Shown here: positions 11,835-23,200 of the stretch, one piece after another
Layout of the letters: each line of letters opens with the position of its first letter
Position numbering within the stretch: the first letter of the stretch is position 1
Assembly (NCBI GenBank): GCA_964035795.1
Contig: OZ038322.1
Location: 24,262,359-24,326,358 of the forward strand
DNA length: 64,000 bases
Source of the DNA: Pterobdella sp. o SKG-2022
Taxonomy: Eukaryota; Annelida; Clitellata; Hirudinida; Piscicolidae
Reading direction: 5' to 3'
Position numbers and translations under genes: made by a program
The notes under the pieces: generated by a model
Database searches by the model: none
The model's input: the letters and a program-made list of their open reading frames with translations, nothing else
Told to the model about the DNA's origin: nothing

Positions 11835-14563
11835 TTATAACTCGATAAACTTCTCGGAAGCAAGATTATTCTGCAGTTGGTATTGTTTCACTGCAGGTGG
11901 CTTGAACCTAGCCTCGAACACTGAAATGGTTCCTTGGCAAGCACCTGGCCATGATTTTTCCGAAACTGATTTGACACTTTTGGGTCTATACTTACAATCA
12001 GGTGTCTTTCTATCTCTGGTCTTAGATGCAAGCTGGTTGTAACGTTGGGTGTTGGGAGCAATGTTTTCAACACCTTGGTTGTCGGTCTGGTTTTGAGAAC
12101 TACGGTGCTCTCGTGGGTGTTCTAAACATTGACTATCTTTACAATTCAGAAGATTGTAATCAGGGTTTTTTTCGTGAGGAGGGGGTGTGTTTTTACCTGA
12201 GAGCTGGTATTCTATTTGGTCTTGCCTCACTGAAGGTTTGCGTTTAAAATCCTCAGTCGCTTGACTTTCGACCGTTTCAGCTTTTTCACTTTTATTTTCA
12301 AAACGTTTTGTTGTTATGGGATCTGTATTGAAGGATTTATTAATGAATTTTTTTTCTACTGATTGAGTAGACTCTTCTTTTGTATCTTTTTCTTCAACTT
12401 CAAGATGCTCGCATAATTTATCAACTCTTATTTTGGTGGAATCTAAAAGTTATAAAAGTATTTTTTGAAATTGATGGTTGACGTTGTTTTAGATTCAAAT
12501 TACCTTGAACAACTTCGATAGATTTAGAAGCAAAAGTATCTGACACACGAACATCGCTTTTAATTTCTGAGTTGTACGCATTGTTGTTGTCAGTGGTTCC
12601 AACCATGTGTTCTGATGCGGCTTCACATACATCTTGGCCAGACTTGTCAAGAGGGACACCTTTCACTGAGTGGAACCTGTTGTGAGTCATGCGAATCAGT
12701 ATTTAAATTTGAAACTATGAAATGCAAAGCTAACTTGTAAGCGTCGAGAAGTTTGTTACGCATGCATGAAGCTGTGAACATCCACTCAATATTCTCTACT
12801 AGTTTCGTCAACTTGTCAATCTGAATTTGTTCGAAGTTCACATATGCCATCAGCTCTTGCACGTTTTTAATTCTATCCGTTTTATTATGTTCGATCCATT
12901 TGGAAATCGCCATTAATTTGTTTTCTTCGTTAGCCTTGAAATTTTGATGGTTTAAGATTGCAACTAACAAACTTCGAGACAATTTTTTGAGATTGTGCTT
13001 GAAACAAATACTATCGAAATACTGAGCAATTTTGGCTTGGAGTGAAGCTTTAACATCGTTCAGTTCACAGTTATTTGCTATCATGTAATGTAGCAGAAGA
13101 TCCATTTCTGGATCATCCTTCGAAAGGAATTCTCTGCACTTTGTGGTTACAACATCAAGATCCAATTTTTTAGCTACCATCAAAAATTTGGTAACATTTG
13201 TATCGGTTATCCTTATATCAGTTGTGTACAAAAAGTGTAAAATATCTGTAATTATTTCTTTCGGGAACTTAGACATATCAATAACAGCCAATTGTTGAGT
13301 CCCCTCGGCATTATCATTATCGTGGAAAGCCTTGTTACTCTTGAATTGGCGAGAGAGAGTCGAGCTGAAACTACTGAGCAAAGCTTGGTGGCACATGATT
13401 TCACCGTCGTCAGTGACGATGGCAACATCGCATTGATTCTGATCAAGCCAGCAATCGTACAAACTCTTCATCACCTTGTGAACAGTTTGATCGTATCCTT
13501 CAGTACTTTCTGAGCATTTCAAATATCTATTGTGATATTTGTCTTTCAAATAAGTAGATGCATTGTTGGCATTATAAACTCTTTTGATAGGAAGGTTGGT
13601 ATTCATGTAGATTCTAGTTTTTTTGTTTCCAGTACCAAGTTGCTTCTCATTTCCTATAGGAACCCGTTCAACGTGAGTCATGAGTTTTTTTGAACAACTT
13701 GTTTTATCACTCATTTTGGCTTTAGATTCAAGGTCATCTACCGTAAACTCTGACGGATTTGCTTCATCGTACTGAGTCTCATCATAATTACCTATCGACT
13801 GAGAATCTTCCAAAAGTTCTTGGCTAGAAAAACTATAGAAAACATTTGATCCGGTATGTTTGAAAAATGAATAAATATCGGGCACTTTTTCTGGTGTACT
13901 AACTGGATTGGCTTTTTTGACCATATTTTTGGCCATTGTGAGAATAGATCCACCGGGAGGAATTGAATTATTGTTGATGTGAAAGTTTTCAAAGCTTTTT
14001 TTTGCGTTAAGTTCATGAGAAGAATTTTTCATTTTTAAATTATATCTCTGAAAAAAATCTTTGGATCCATCTTCGAGTTTTTTTAATTTTTCATTGTTGT
14101 TGTTCAAATCAATAATCCCATTTTCGTTGAACTTGTTTTCCTCGTTTTCAATATCCTTTACTGTTTTTTGTACATTGCAGGTTTCAATTCTGTAGCCACT
14201 AAAAGCATTGACGGCTTCATTCGAAGGAGGTTTGTAAACATGCACTCCGGGTAAATACTGACTTATAGCCAATTGATTGTTCGAATGTCTAGAATCATCT
14301 GTGAATTCTTTTTTATCTGAAATAGTAGTGTAAGTACGTGGCTGTTTTTTGACTGTCAAGAATTTATAATCTGAGCATTGTGGTTTTGCGCCAATACTTC
14401 GAGCTAAAAATTTGTCTTCAAGATCTTGTGAAATTCTCGTATTGTTATTGTTGTTTGATGGCGAAGCTGTATCACGACTAGAGACGGCTGCATCTTTAGG
14501 CACACCATTCAATATAGGCTCAAAATGACTGTACATAGCCCCCACTCTTGTAATCTCATTCAT
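11835..14563 (-). CDS. BTB-BACK domain protein without Kelch repeats, 869 aa
   Basis: Three exons: 14563-12735, 12676-12504 and 12442-11835, with introns of 58 and 61 bp. Phases agree (1829 + 173 + 608 = 870 codons including stop). The BTB domain lies near residues 370-480 (QCDVAIVTDDGEIMCHQALL, later FPKEIITDILHFLYT) and is followed by a BACK domain to about 610 that ends LLDAYKFHSV across the first junction, like the end of BACK in KLHL proteins. Kelch-type family members are substrate adaptors of CUL3 ubiquitin ligases. Here the Kelch propeller is absent. Instead there are about 360 disordered Ser/Asn/Lys-rich residues before BTB and about 260 Lys/Glu-rich residues after it, ending with a less biased stretch near SWPGACQGTISVFEARF. 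Any CUL3 role is inference. The exon-2 reading frame resolves an apparent premature stop at 12647, which falls in an intron-retained frame. Confidence 0.8.
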
Positions 14564-14897
14564 CTTCTAGTGAGCTGTTTTAATAAACTTTAAAAAACAA
14601 AAATTATGAATGCTTACAAATATTACCTTACTTTTTAGTTTATTCTTAAAAATGTTTTTTCTTGAAAAGACTCTACGACTCTAAAAATGATAAAAAGTAT
14701 AATTTAAAAATAAATTCGTATAAAAAAGTTGAAATAAATTACTTGAATGTAGCTTTAGTTCATTTTTCGATGTTTAAGATCGTAAAGTAGTTTTGAACGT
14801 GTAAGTTTAAAAACAATTTTGACTTAGTTTGGTTTGTGTTGACATCCAAACAATTATTGATTACGTTAGTTTATTACGTTTAAACATAGACAGAAAA

Positions 14898-14953
14898 ATG
14901 TTAAGGTGACTAACCGAAGTACCATAATTTAGTTTGGTTAACCACCTTAACAT
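14898..14953. repeat. imperfect palindrome/hairpin upstream of the BTB gene
   Basis: The left arm ATGTTAAGGTGACTAACCGAA pairs with the right arm 14933-14953 over 21 positions, with two mismatches and one G-T, around a 14-nt loop. It sits about 340 bp upstream of the BTB start codon and may be a regulatory palindrome or small hairpin. No function can be assigned. Confidence 0.6.
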
Positions 14954-15116
14954 AATCTAGTTGATGCGATATTGTTAGCAATGCTAAAATGAAAAAATAT
15001 CAATCTTAAATATTTTTCAAGATATCAGTTTGAACTAGCTTACTTCAAAAACACAACAGATCGTATTAAATTGATATTGTCAAAATTTTTATCAATTTGA
15101 AAGCCGTAATTAATAT

Positions 15117-15122
15117 TTTATT
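15117..15122 (-). terminator. candidate polyadenylation signal of the SR-protein gene
   Basis: AATAAA on the minus strand, about 45 nt beyond the stop codon at 15167. Confidence 0.5.
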
Positions 15123-15166
15123 ACTATGAAAGTTAATTTCCATATTAAACAAATATTGTCTAATAA

Positions 15167-16702
15167 TTAGTCCTTGTCACTTCCATCTCCACTGGCTGCT
15201 TCAGTGCCACTGCTACTTCTGCTTCTTTTTCCACCTTCACTTTCTGAATCACTACGTTTATTATCTTTATCAGTTTCATCTTTCAAATCTTCATCAGCAC
15301 TATTTTCTCTACCACCACCACCATCAACACTTTTTTCCCTTTTCTTATCATTTTCAATAGCACCATTACTTTTGTCTCCATCAATATCTTTCTTACTTTC
15401 ATCTCCACTATCCCTATCAGAAGCAGCTTCTGAAGGAGATTTCTTTTCATTAGCCCCAGACTTAACCTTATCCTCATCATCTTTTCTGTGTCGTCTACTT
15501 GAACTTCGACTTCTGCTTTTACTTCTTCTCTTTTTCTTTTTTTTACGATCTTCACGTGAACTAGACCTTAGTTTTGAGAGCATAGAATTAATTAGTATAA
15601 CAATTATGGGATACGAAATAATAACTTTATATAAAACTATAAGTCAATATAAAAATAAATACCACATAAATAAAATGTTAAAAGCATAGTGAACCTGGAA
15701 TGCCTGTCCTTTTTTCTTTTCCTATCTTTGGATCTACTTCTCGATCTTGAATAAGATCTTCTTCTTCTTCGTGACCTAGACCTGATTTTAAAAATAAGAA
15801 AAAGCTTTAAAAAATGAAAACGACCTTTGGTATAATTAAATAATAAATTTTAAATAAAAGTTTATTTTGTCTAGATAAATGGACCTACCAAGGGCGCTAA
15901 CACCACCCTGATCACAACTAAATCACTAATTTCCACCTCGCCACAGTCCTCCTCAACATCATCTCAACAAAATAACCATGAAGCCTTACAAAGCTCTGTA
16001 ACTCATTAATTCCCCTCTACTACAACACAATTACACATCACACTCCTGAGAAGTGTTAGGGAATTGAGAATAATGAAAAACAGACTAAATGTGAAGCCTG
16101 GTTATGCTTTCAACAATAGTATATTTATTTACCTTCTACTTCCTCTCCACATGTCAGGAGTGTATCTGCTTCTATGTCTGCTGATTCTGTAACAGTCTCT
16201 TGCAAAATGACCTCTTTCTCCACACTGATAGCACCTCAAATTTGAATCAAATGGAAAACGTCTCATGCTACCTTTAGCTCTTGGTAAAGCCATTGAAACC
16301 CTAATACGGCTATTGTCTATTACTCTGAAAATGTTAGTATGAATAAAATGGAATTAAATTTCAAAAACAATAAAGTAAGATTCAAAAATAAACTTACTTT
16401 CCGTTTAATGCTTCCATTGCATCATAAGCATCTGATTTATGCTTATAAACAACAAACCCAAAGCAAGGTGGATTTCGCGCAAGCCACATGTCAATTATAG
16501 AGCCGTATTTTTCAAATGCCTTTTCAATTTCTCTTTTATCAACATCAGGATCTAAATCAGCAATGTGTAATCTAGTTCCTGTGTCATCTTCCCAACTTCT
16601 AGATTTACTTCTCCTTCTCGATCGAGATCTTCGTCTAGAGCGCGATCTTTTTTTGGATCTGGATCTTTTCCTAGAATGCGAACGAGATCGACTTCTTCCC
16701 AT
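15167..16702 (-). CDS. SR splicing factor, SRSF7-like (RS-RRM-CCHC-RS), 327 aa
   Basis: Four exons: 16702-16398, 16324-16133, 15781-15695 and 15566-15167, all phase-compatible (984 nt). Residues 1-36 are an N-terminal RS/RK-rich domain. Residues about 43-120 form an RRM with RNP2 LHIADL and RNP1-like CFGFVVYK, and IIDMWLARNPPCFGFVVY closely matches the SRSF3/SRSF7 RRM. Residues about 133-146 are a zinc knuckle, CYQCGERGHFARDC (CX2CX4HX4C), as in SRSF7. The C-terminus is a second RS domain, becoming Lys/Asp/Ser-rich. Such proteins bind exonic enhancers in the nucleus and promote splicing and mRNA export. The long RS block before the RRM is unusual for the SRSF7 group, in which the RRM is N-terminal. 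The gene lies head to head with talin. RS domains are normally phosphorylated by SRPK/CLK kinases. Confidence 0.88.
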
Positions 16703-17264
16703 AATTTAATATCAAATAAGTTTAAATGAATTATTATTTAAATACTCAAATCGGTGAAAATACTGTCGCCAAGCAAGCATAAAATATGGCGGATTATGAG
16801 TTAATGAAAAAGTATAATGAAAAAATATTTACAAAATAAATTTTTCAAACAAATAAAGAATTTAATATTATTTGAATACTATTTTATCTGTTAAAAAATG
16901 TTTATCTGCATATAAAAGTGCTTTTATGAAATTTTGTAAAGTTGAACAATTAGAATTGCTTTTGTTTAATCGGTCTAAATGAATAACTAGCTAGTAAGAA
17001 TATTTAATCCTTTGAAGGTTTTTTTGATTAACAAAAATTAATATATAAATATATATAATTAACGTATATAAATAATTTTTTCAAAATCAAGTTTGACATG
17101 TATAATATATAAGTTGCCACTTTGGTTTCAGTTTTCATTTAAAATCAGTGTGAAATTTAAATTCAAAGAATATAAATTATTTTCATAAAATAATTATAAA
17201 TTTGAGTTTATTAATCAATTTTAATATATGTTGTAGCATTTTCATATTTACAGATTTTGTTAAA
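16703..17264. promoter_or_regulatory. divergent promoter region between SR-protein gene and talin
   Basis: Only 562 bp separate the two opposed start codons, so both promoters must lie here or in short 5' UTR introns. Upstream of talin a pyrimidine-containing acceptor (ttcatatttacag) ends at 17253, 11 nt before the ATG. This implies either a 5' UTR intron or trans-splicing. No clear TATA element was identified among the many A/T runs. Confidence 0.5.
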
Positions 17265-20200
17265 ATGGCCAGTTTAACATTAAAAATATCTCCTGGCTTG
17301 AGTGATACATCCGTGACAAAAACCATACATTTTGATCCTACAATATTAGTCTATGATGCTTGTAGGATTATCCGAAACAAACTTCCTATGGTTCAAACGA
17401 ATGGTAATTGAAGCACTTCTTAATAACATTGATTACTAGTATTATCAAAATCAATCTTTTTACTTCATATTTCAATATTTATAATTTTTAACTTTTAGAA
17501 GATGAATGTGGGCTTTTTCTATATGATATAGACCCAAAGAAAGGAGTATGGCTTGAGCCAGGAAGAACATTTGAATATTACTTATTGAGGAATGGGGTGA
17601 GAAATTGATGTTTCATAGTACTATCACATTGGCATTATTGTATTGAACATTCTGTTTTGGAATTACTTTATTTATTCAAGATGTCATATAACTCGTTATA
17701 TATTACAATAGTTCAAAATATTTGTTTGCTTCAAAATATCAGTTTGATAAAAGTTCATCTTTTAATATATAACTTGTAGCATTCACACTTATATGTTTTA
17801 TAAGTTATTTTAATTATGTTGATAACATGTTAAATCTCTGTTTATAAATTTTATGGCGATTCTGATAAAAATAAAAGCATGAGTAAAAGTAATTTTTATT
17901 ACTATTGTTTTCAATAAATTATGCGCTATATCATATGAAACAGTGAATGACATTCAAAATTTTGTTGATTAAATTTTAATTGAAAACATAAAACCTTATG
18001 TTTATAAATCAAACTATCATCTCCATAACAGAAGATTAATTCAAAATAAAAATAGTTAGGATTTCAAAAAAAATATTTTAATTAAATAATTATAATAGTA
18101 ATTGACGAGGTTTATTATAGTGATGTTTAACCCAGAGAGTTTCAAGCTCACTTGATATTTGTAAAATATTCTAGTATAATAATAGGTTATAACAGCTTAA
18201 TATTTTTTTAAAAAACTAGTTTTTAGCCTCTTTCCAAAGTCCTTCACTTTCCTAAGCCTTCCAGCAAGCCATTCTACAAACTTTCACTAAATTTCAATTT
18301 GCATTGAAAATATATATTAATAAATAAAATAATTCATATTTTAAATATTGATGAGTAAGGTCAAAATATGAAAGCAGATACATCAATTTTATGAGGATCA
18401 ACTCTATAATATGACTAGTATTATTAAATCATTTTAAAAATGCATTTACACCCAAAAAAGAATGCAAATAAATGACAATTTAAGCTTTTATGATTCATAT
18501 GATAAAATTTGTTGGTTTAATAGCGTTGTTCTGCATACTTTACCCCTTTTTGGACTCTAATAATGGTGACCATTGTTATGCCTCATTCAATATCACCACC
18601 ATCAAAATGGCTGCTCTGATCCTTGTTGCCACTACTTTCTTCTTCATATTCCTATGAAAAACAAACCAAATGTATTCGTTAAACGAAATGCACAAAATTT
18701 TTTGTAAACAAATCTCACATTCCCAAGTTAAACCCAATGAAAATTTCTTGCATTTTGTTTGACAATTCGTTTTTATACAATTGTGTCAGGTTATTCTACT
18801 TGATCAAGTTCATATTGTTTACTGAAGCAGTTGAGTTAAATAGAACATCTTGTGTAATTATATAAACCTTAAGTGTGCTTCTTTCAAACAAAGATGATTG
18901 TTAATTAGCTGTGTTATAAACAAAAGAAGTTCGCGTATTGTTGTTTATACGCTTAACCTCTGTTTTCCGTTTCAGTGGTATTTAACGAAGATTATTCTAA
19001 AAATTAACTTGCTCTTAGGGTTATATTATGCACGAGGGGTGTGTTTATTCTTTTATTTGATGATGATGATTATTATTGTTATTAGTATTTTTTATTATAT
19101 TATTGTTATTGTTATTATTACCGTGTAATGTTCGACATTGCTCTATCAGTTGAACACTTTATGAGCAAACGAAAGCTCACAAGTGCTCTAATACAAAGCT
19201 TGATTTCTTGCTACAATTAAATACTTCGTATATGTGTTTAATAACAATCACCCGCCAATATGTATGTTCTATCAGATGCTGAATTAGGTTGTAGGGATCA
19301 TATAATTATGTCAGGAAAGAATAAACTGTTTAACGTTTTTATTTCAATAAGTCATTGTATTATAATTTATAAAAGCTTTTTTACACTTTCAAATACTTTT
19401 ATGGAAAAATTAATGATTATTGGTAAATTTTATTTGTGTAAATATTCAAATGAAAACACTTTTAGGAGTTTATTTTATCCCACGAAGCTATAATGTAAGA
19501 TGAACTTACATTATCAAGTGGAGGTACAAATATATTTATTCGAATATTGGTGTTTGCCTCGGAGAATTAAAATTTGTGGAGATGTACAAAGCTTTCTATT
19601 ACTGGCATTATCAAGTGTAAGAGGCGCCAGATAACGTTATACCAGAAACAAAAAACTGCGTGCATTTTAATCAATAAAACTGTTCTTCAGTATTTTTGGG
19701 TTATTGGCATATAAATCCTTTAAATAAAACTTATTCAACTCTCAAACACAACATCCTACATGCAAAAGGACTTGCTGGAATACAAGAGCAAACAGCGCCT
19801 CTTGAAGGTGCGTATGTTGGATGGCACTGTGAAGACACTACAAGTGGATGATAGCCACTCTGTTGATCGACTTATGATAACTGTGTGCAGCAAGATAGGT
19901 AGGCGCTTGTGTGGTGTGTATGCATGTGTTTGAGCCTGTGTATGTCTGCGTTTCAGTTGCTTGCTGTTTACTTGATTATTTAATTTTTGTTTCATTCATT
20001 AATATTGCACTATAATTAATACTTCTTTTTTTTTGAAAACTGATTTTCGTAAAAGTTGTTATTTGATTTTAAATCAGTCGCGAATTTTGTATTATTTTTT
20101 ATTATCGTCGTCGTCGTCGTTCAGGCTTCATCATTGTAAATTCTTTAATTTTACAAATCCCTTTAAGACCTCATAAATTTTATGTTATTTTAAGTTTAAG

Positions 20201-23200
20201 GATTAGAAAATAACATAAATAAATTTTAAAAAATGTAAAATAGCAAGAATTGAAAAAAAAAGTGAAAACACCCGTAACACCCAACAACCAGGCATAACCA
20301 ACCACGAAGAGTACTCCCTCGTTAGAGATTTGACCGATGCTGAGAAGGAGAAGACACTGACTCTCAAAAGAGGGGTGTCTATCGCAAAAGATCAGAAGAA
20401 GATGGACGAGATGAAGAAGAAACTGCATACAGATGATGAACGTATGTGTGCGTGTGATAGTTGTATGTATGGTAGTCTGTGGTACTTGTATGTGTTCGTG
20501 TGTGCGGTATTTTTGCGTAGGCATGTGTGTTAGTAATTTTAACTCTACTCCTGTTTCCAGTGATATGGTTGGACCACACGAAGACGTTAAGAGAGCAGAT
20601 GGTTACATCCGGGGAAACGTTGTTGCTGAGAAGGAAGTTCTTCTTCTCAGATCAGAATGTCGATGCACAAGATCCCATACAACTGAACTTGCTCTATGTG
20701 CAGGTGTGTGTGTGAAGAAATATTTTTACTGTTTGTATGATAGTTTTTGCATGGTTTAAGCGTGTTGTTATGAAGTCTGGGATTCATATAATATAAAATA
20801 CAAAAAGGTTGAAAATAAGTTTTAAAGATTTCTTCTCCACTTTGAAAATATCTATGATACATACATGGTGACTGTTCTGACCATGATGACTTTCACCATA
20901 CAGACAAGAGACGCCATTTTGAAGGGCAGTCACCCGATTAACCAGGAGATGGCAGTGCAGTTTGCTGGCCTCATGTGTCAGATCCAGTTTGGAGACCACA
21001 TGGAACATAAACACAAGCCTGGCTTTCTTGAGTTGGTGGAGGGCGGTTATATTGGGGTTTTTGTGGGGTTTGGGTGGTGTATTAGATTTCTTCATGAAGT
21101 TTTGGTGTTATATTGAGTTTAGTTTTTTTGTTTATTTGTGTTATACTATAAATCTGATTAGATTATATTAATGGTTTTTGTATTGTCTTTGCTGAACGGC
21201 ATGGGATTTGGGGTGTTTCTGAGGTGGAATTTGTTGCAGCTATATAAATACAACTGAGATCTGGGGTTTAGTTCACATTTAATTAATTAATTTTTATTTT
21301 ACTATTTCAGCTTGAAAGAAGTTTTGCCAAAAGAGTATGTTAAAGTGAAAAGCATCGAAAAGAGAATTCTTTATGTAAGCAATGTTAATTGATATATGCC
21401 AAATCTTGTTTTATTTATTACAAGTTTAATTCAGATTCATTTAATATAAAACATAGAGATAGATAGATAGATAAATAGACAGATAGATAGATAGATAGGT
21501 AGATACTTAACAAATGGACAGGAGCACAACAAACTGAGAGGCCTATCAGAGGTGGACAGCAAACTCAGGTACAACAACATGGCCAGGTCTCTCAAGACAT
21601 ATGGCATAGCTTTTTTTCTTGTTAAGGTTTGTATTATTTCTGTGTTACAACTCAATAGTATATAGAATAACACTTTGAAATATATATCTTTTGCGCTACC
21701 AAAACCCCAATTTGGATCGACTAATTATCGCTCTACATACACTATACATAGTAATAATGAGCCTTTTTACTTCATGAATTAGTGTTGATTATTGTAATGA
21801 AGTCGTGATGTAAATACAGGAAAAGTTGTCAGGAAAAAACAAACTAGTACCTCGTTTGTTGGGTGTGACGAAGGATGCTGTGGTGAGAGTTGATGAGAAG
21901 ACTAAAGAGGTTAGTGTCTTTTCTAATTCATTCTTTCGAGTTTGCAATCATGATAAGGATTATGATACTATTACTAATACTACCATTGCTTATACTACTA
22001 CTACTACTACAACGAATAATAATACTAATAAATGTTAATTTATATAAAGTATAACACATGTATTGACTCACAAAGGTGTTGAAGACGTGGTCATTGACTC
22101 AAGTGAAACGTTGGGCAGCTTCTCCTAACACCTTCACCTTGGTCGGATACTTTGGCAAAATTTACTATGTCTTGTATTAACCTTACATACGTTTTAGTGG
22201 TTTTAATTAATTTTTTTTTTTTGATTGTTGAATATAGCTTGAATAATGTTATGAATGTAATAGTAGGATTGGCATCAATGGCATGTGTCATACCACCAAA
22301 GGACTTCGGGGACTATGCCGACAGTTACTATTCAGTGCAGACGATTGAAGGTGAGAGAATTGCACAACTCATTGCTGGCTACATCGACATCATTCTCAAA
22401 AAAGTATCTTCTTCGAAATCATATTTAATTGTTGGCCCGTATAACTCAGAGGTAGAGCATTCAATCAATCAAATCCTTTTTATAGCTTGTTTTCCTTTAC
22501 CAAGGGTTGGGCTTTTTGAAAGTTCTATCTCGAAGTCAGCCTTTCCATTCAGAGCAATCGAGTAGCTCTACACAAACCATGTCTAGCTTCCTTTTATCAT
22601 TCAATATGAGCACATTCCAAGTCTTTTTGGGCCTACCAGGCTTCTTGCATGTATCTAAATCCAACTTTCGCACCTGAGAAATCCAACCCACGCTACGCTC
22701 TACATGTCCAAACCACCTAATCCTGCTTGTACGAAGAACTACCTCAACATCCCGAATGCCAAGTTTTGAAAGGAGTGAGTGAGAGCAAACGTTATCATTC
22801 GTTTTGATGTTGCACATCCAGCGAATCATGGCAAGGTCATTTCGTCTAAGGCGGTTCAGTGTGGAAACTGTTACGGGCCATGTTTCAGCAGCATGTAACA
22901 TAGCTCTTTTGACACAGGTTGAATAGACACGGCCTCTGGTCAATAATGATAAATGACGATTAGCAAGGAGTGGAAGAAGTTGGCGAAATTTAGCCCAGAC
23001 ACACTTACAACGTGTTATTGAAGCAAGCTCACATCCACCACCCGCAGATAACATATCTCCAAGATAGCAGAACTCTGGGACAACTTCCAGTTTTTCATCG
23101 CCAATCATCACTTCCTTTACTAATCTCTCATCAACAGGCTGTGCTGTACCAAGGCAACGAGCGCATCGAAAGTTAAGATCCGAAGTTAGAAGGCCTTTTA

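Larger units (their letters stand above)
17265..22403 (+). other. TLN: talin segment 1: FERM head, exons 1-11 (residues 1 to about 405)
   Basis: Exons: 17265-17403, 17499-17596, 19769-19898, 20292-20441, 20561-20703, 20904-21031, 21311-21374, 21522-21626, 21820-21909, 22076-22141, 22302-22403. F0 spans roughly exons 1-2. The KVRMLDGTVKTLQVDD strand opens F1, and F2/F3 follow with WLDHTKTLREQ, then RRKFFFSDQNV and the PTB-like F3 (WAASPNTFTLDFGDY, YYSVQTIEGERIAQLIAGY). F3 is the subdomain that binds the integrin NPxY motif. The junction of exons 6 and 7 uses a CTTGA|gttggt donor. Confidence 0.9.

Noticed and set aside
12026..12247. Plus-strand frame opposite BTB exon 3
   Set aside because: Shadow of the minus-strand coding exon, no homology or signals of its own.
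15174..15689. 171-codon plus-strand frame rich in Ser and Leu
   Set aside because: Antisense shadow of the RS domain of the SR protein.
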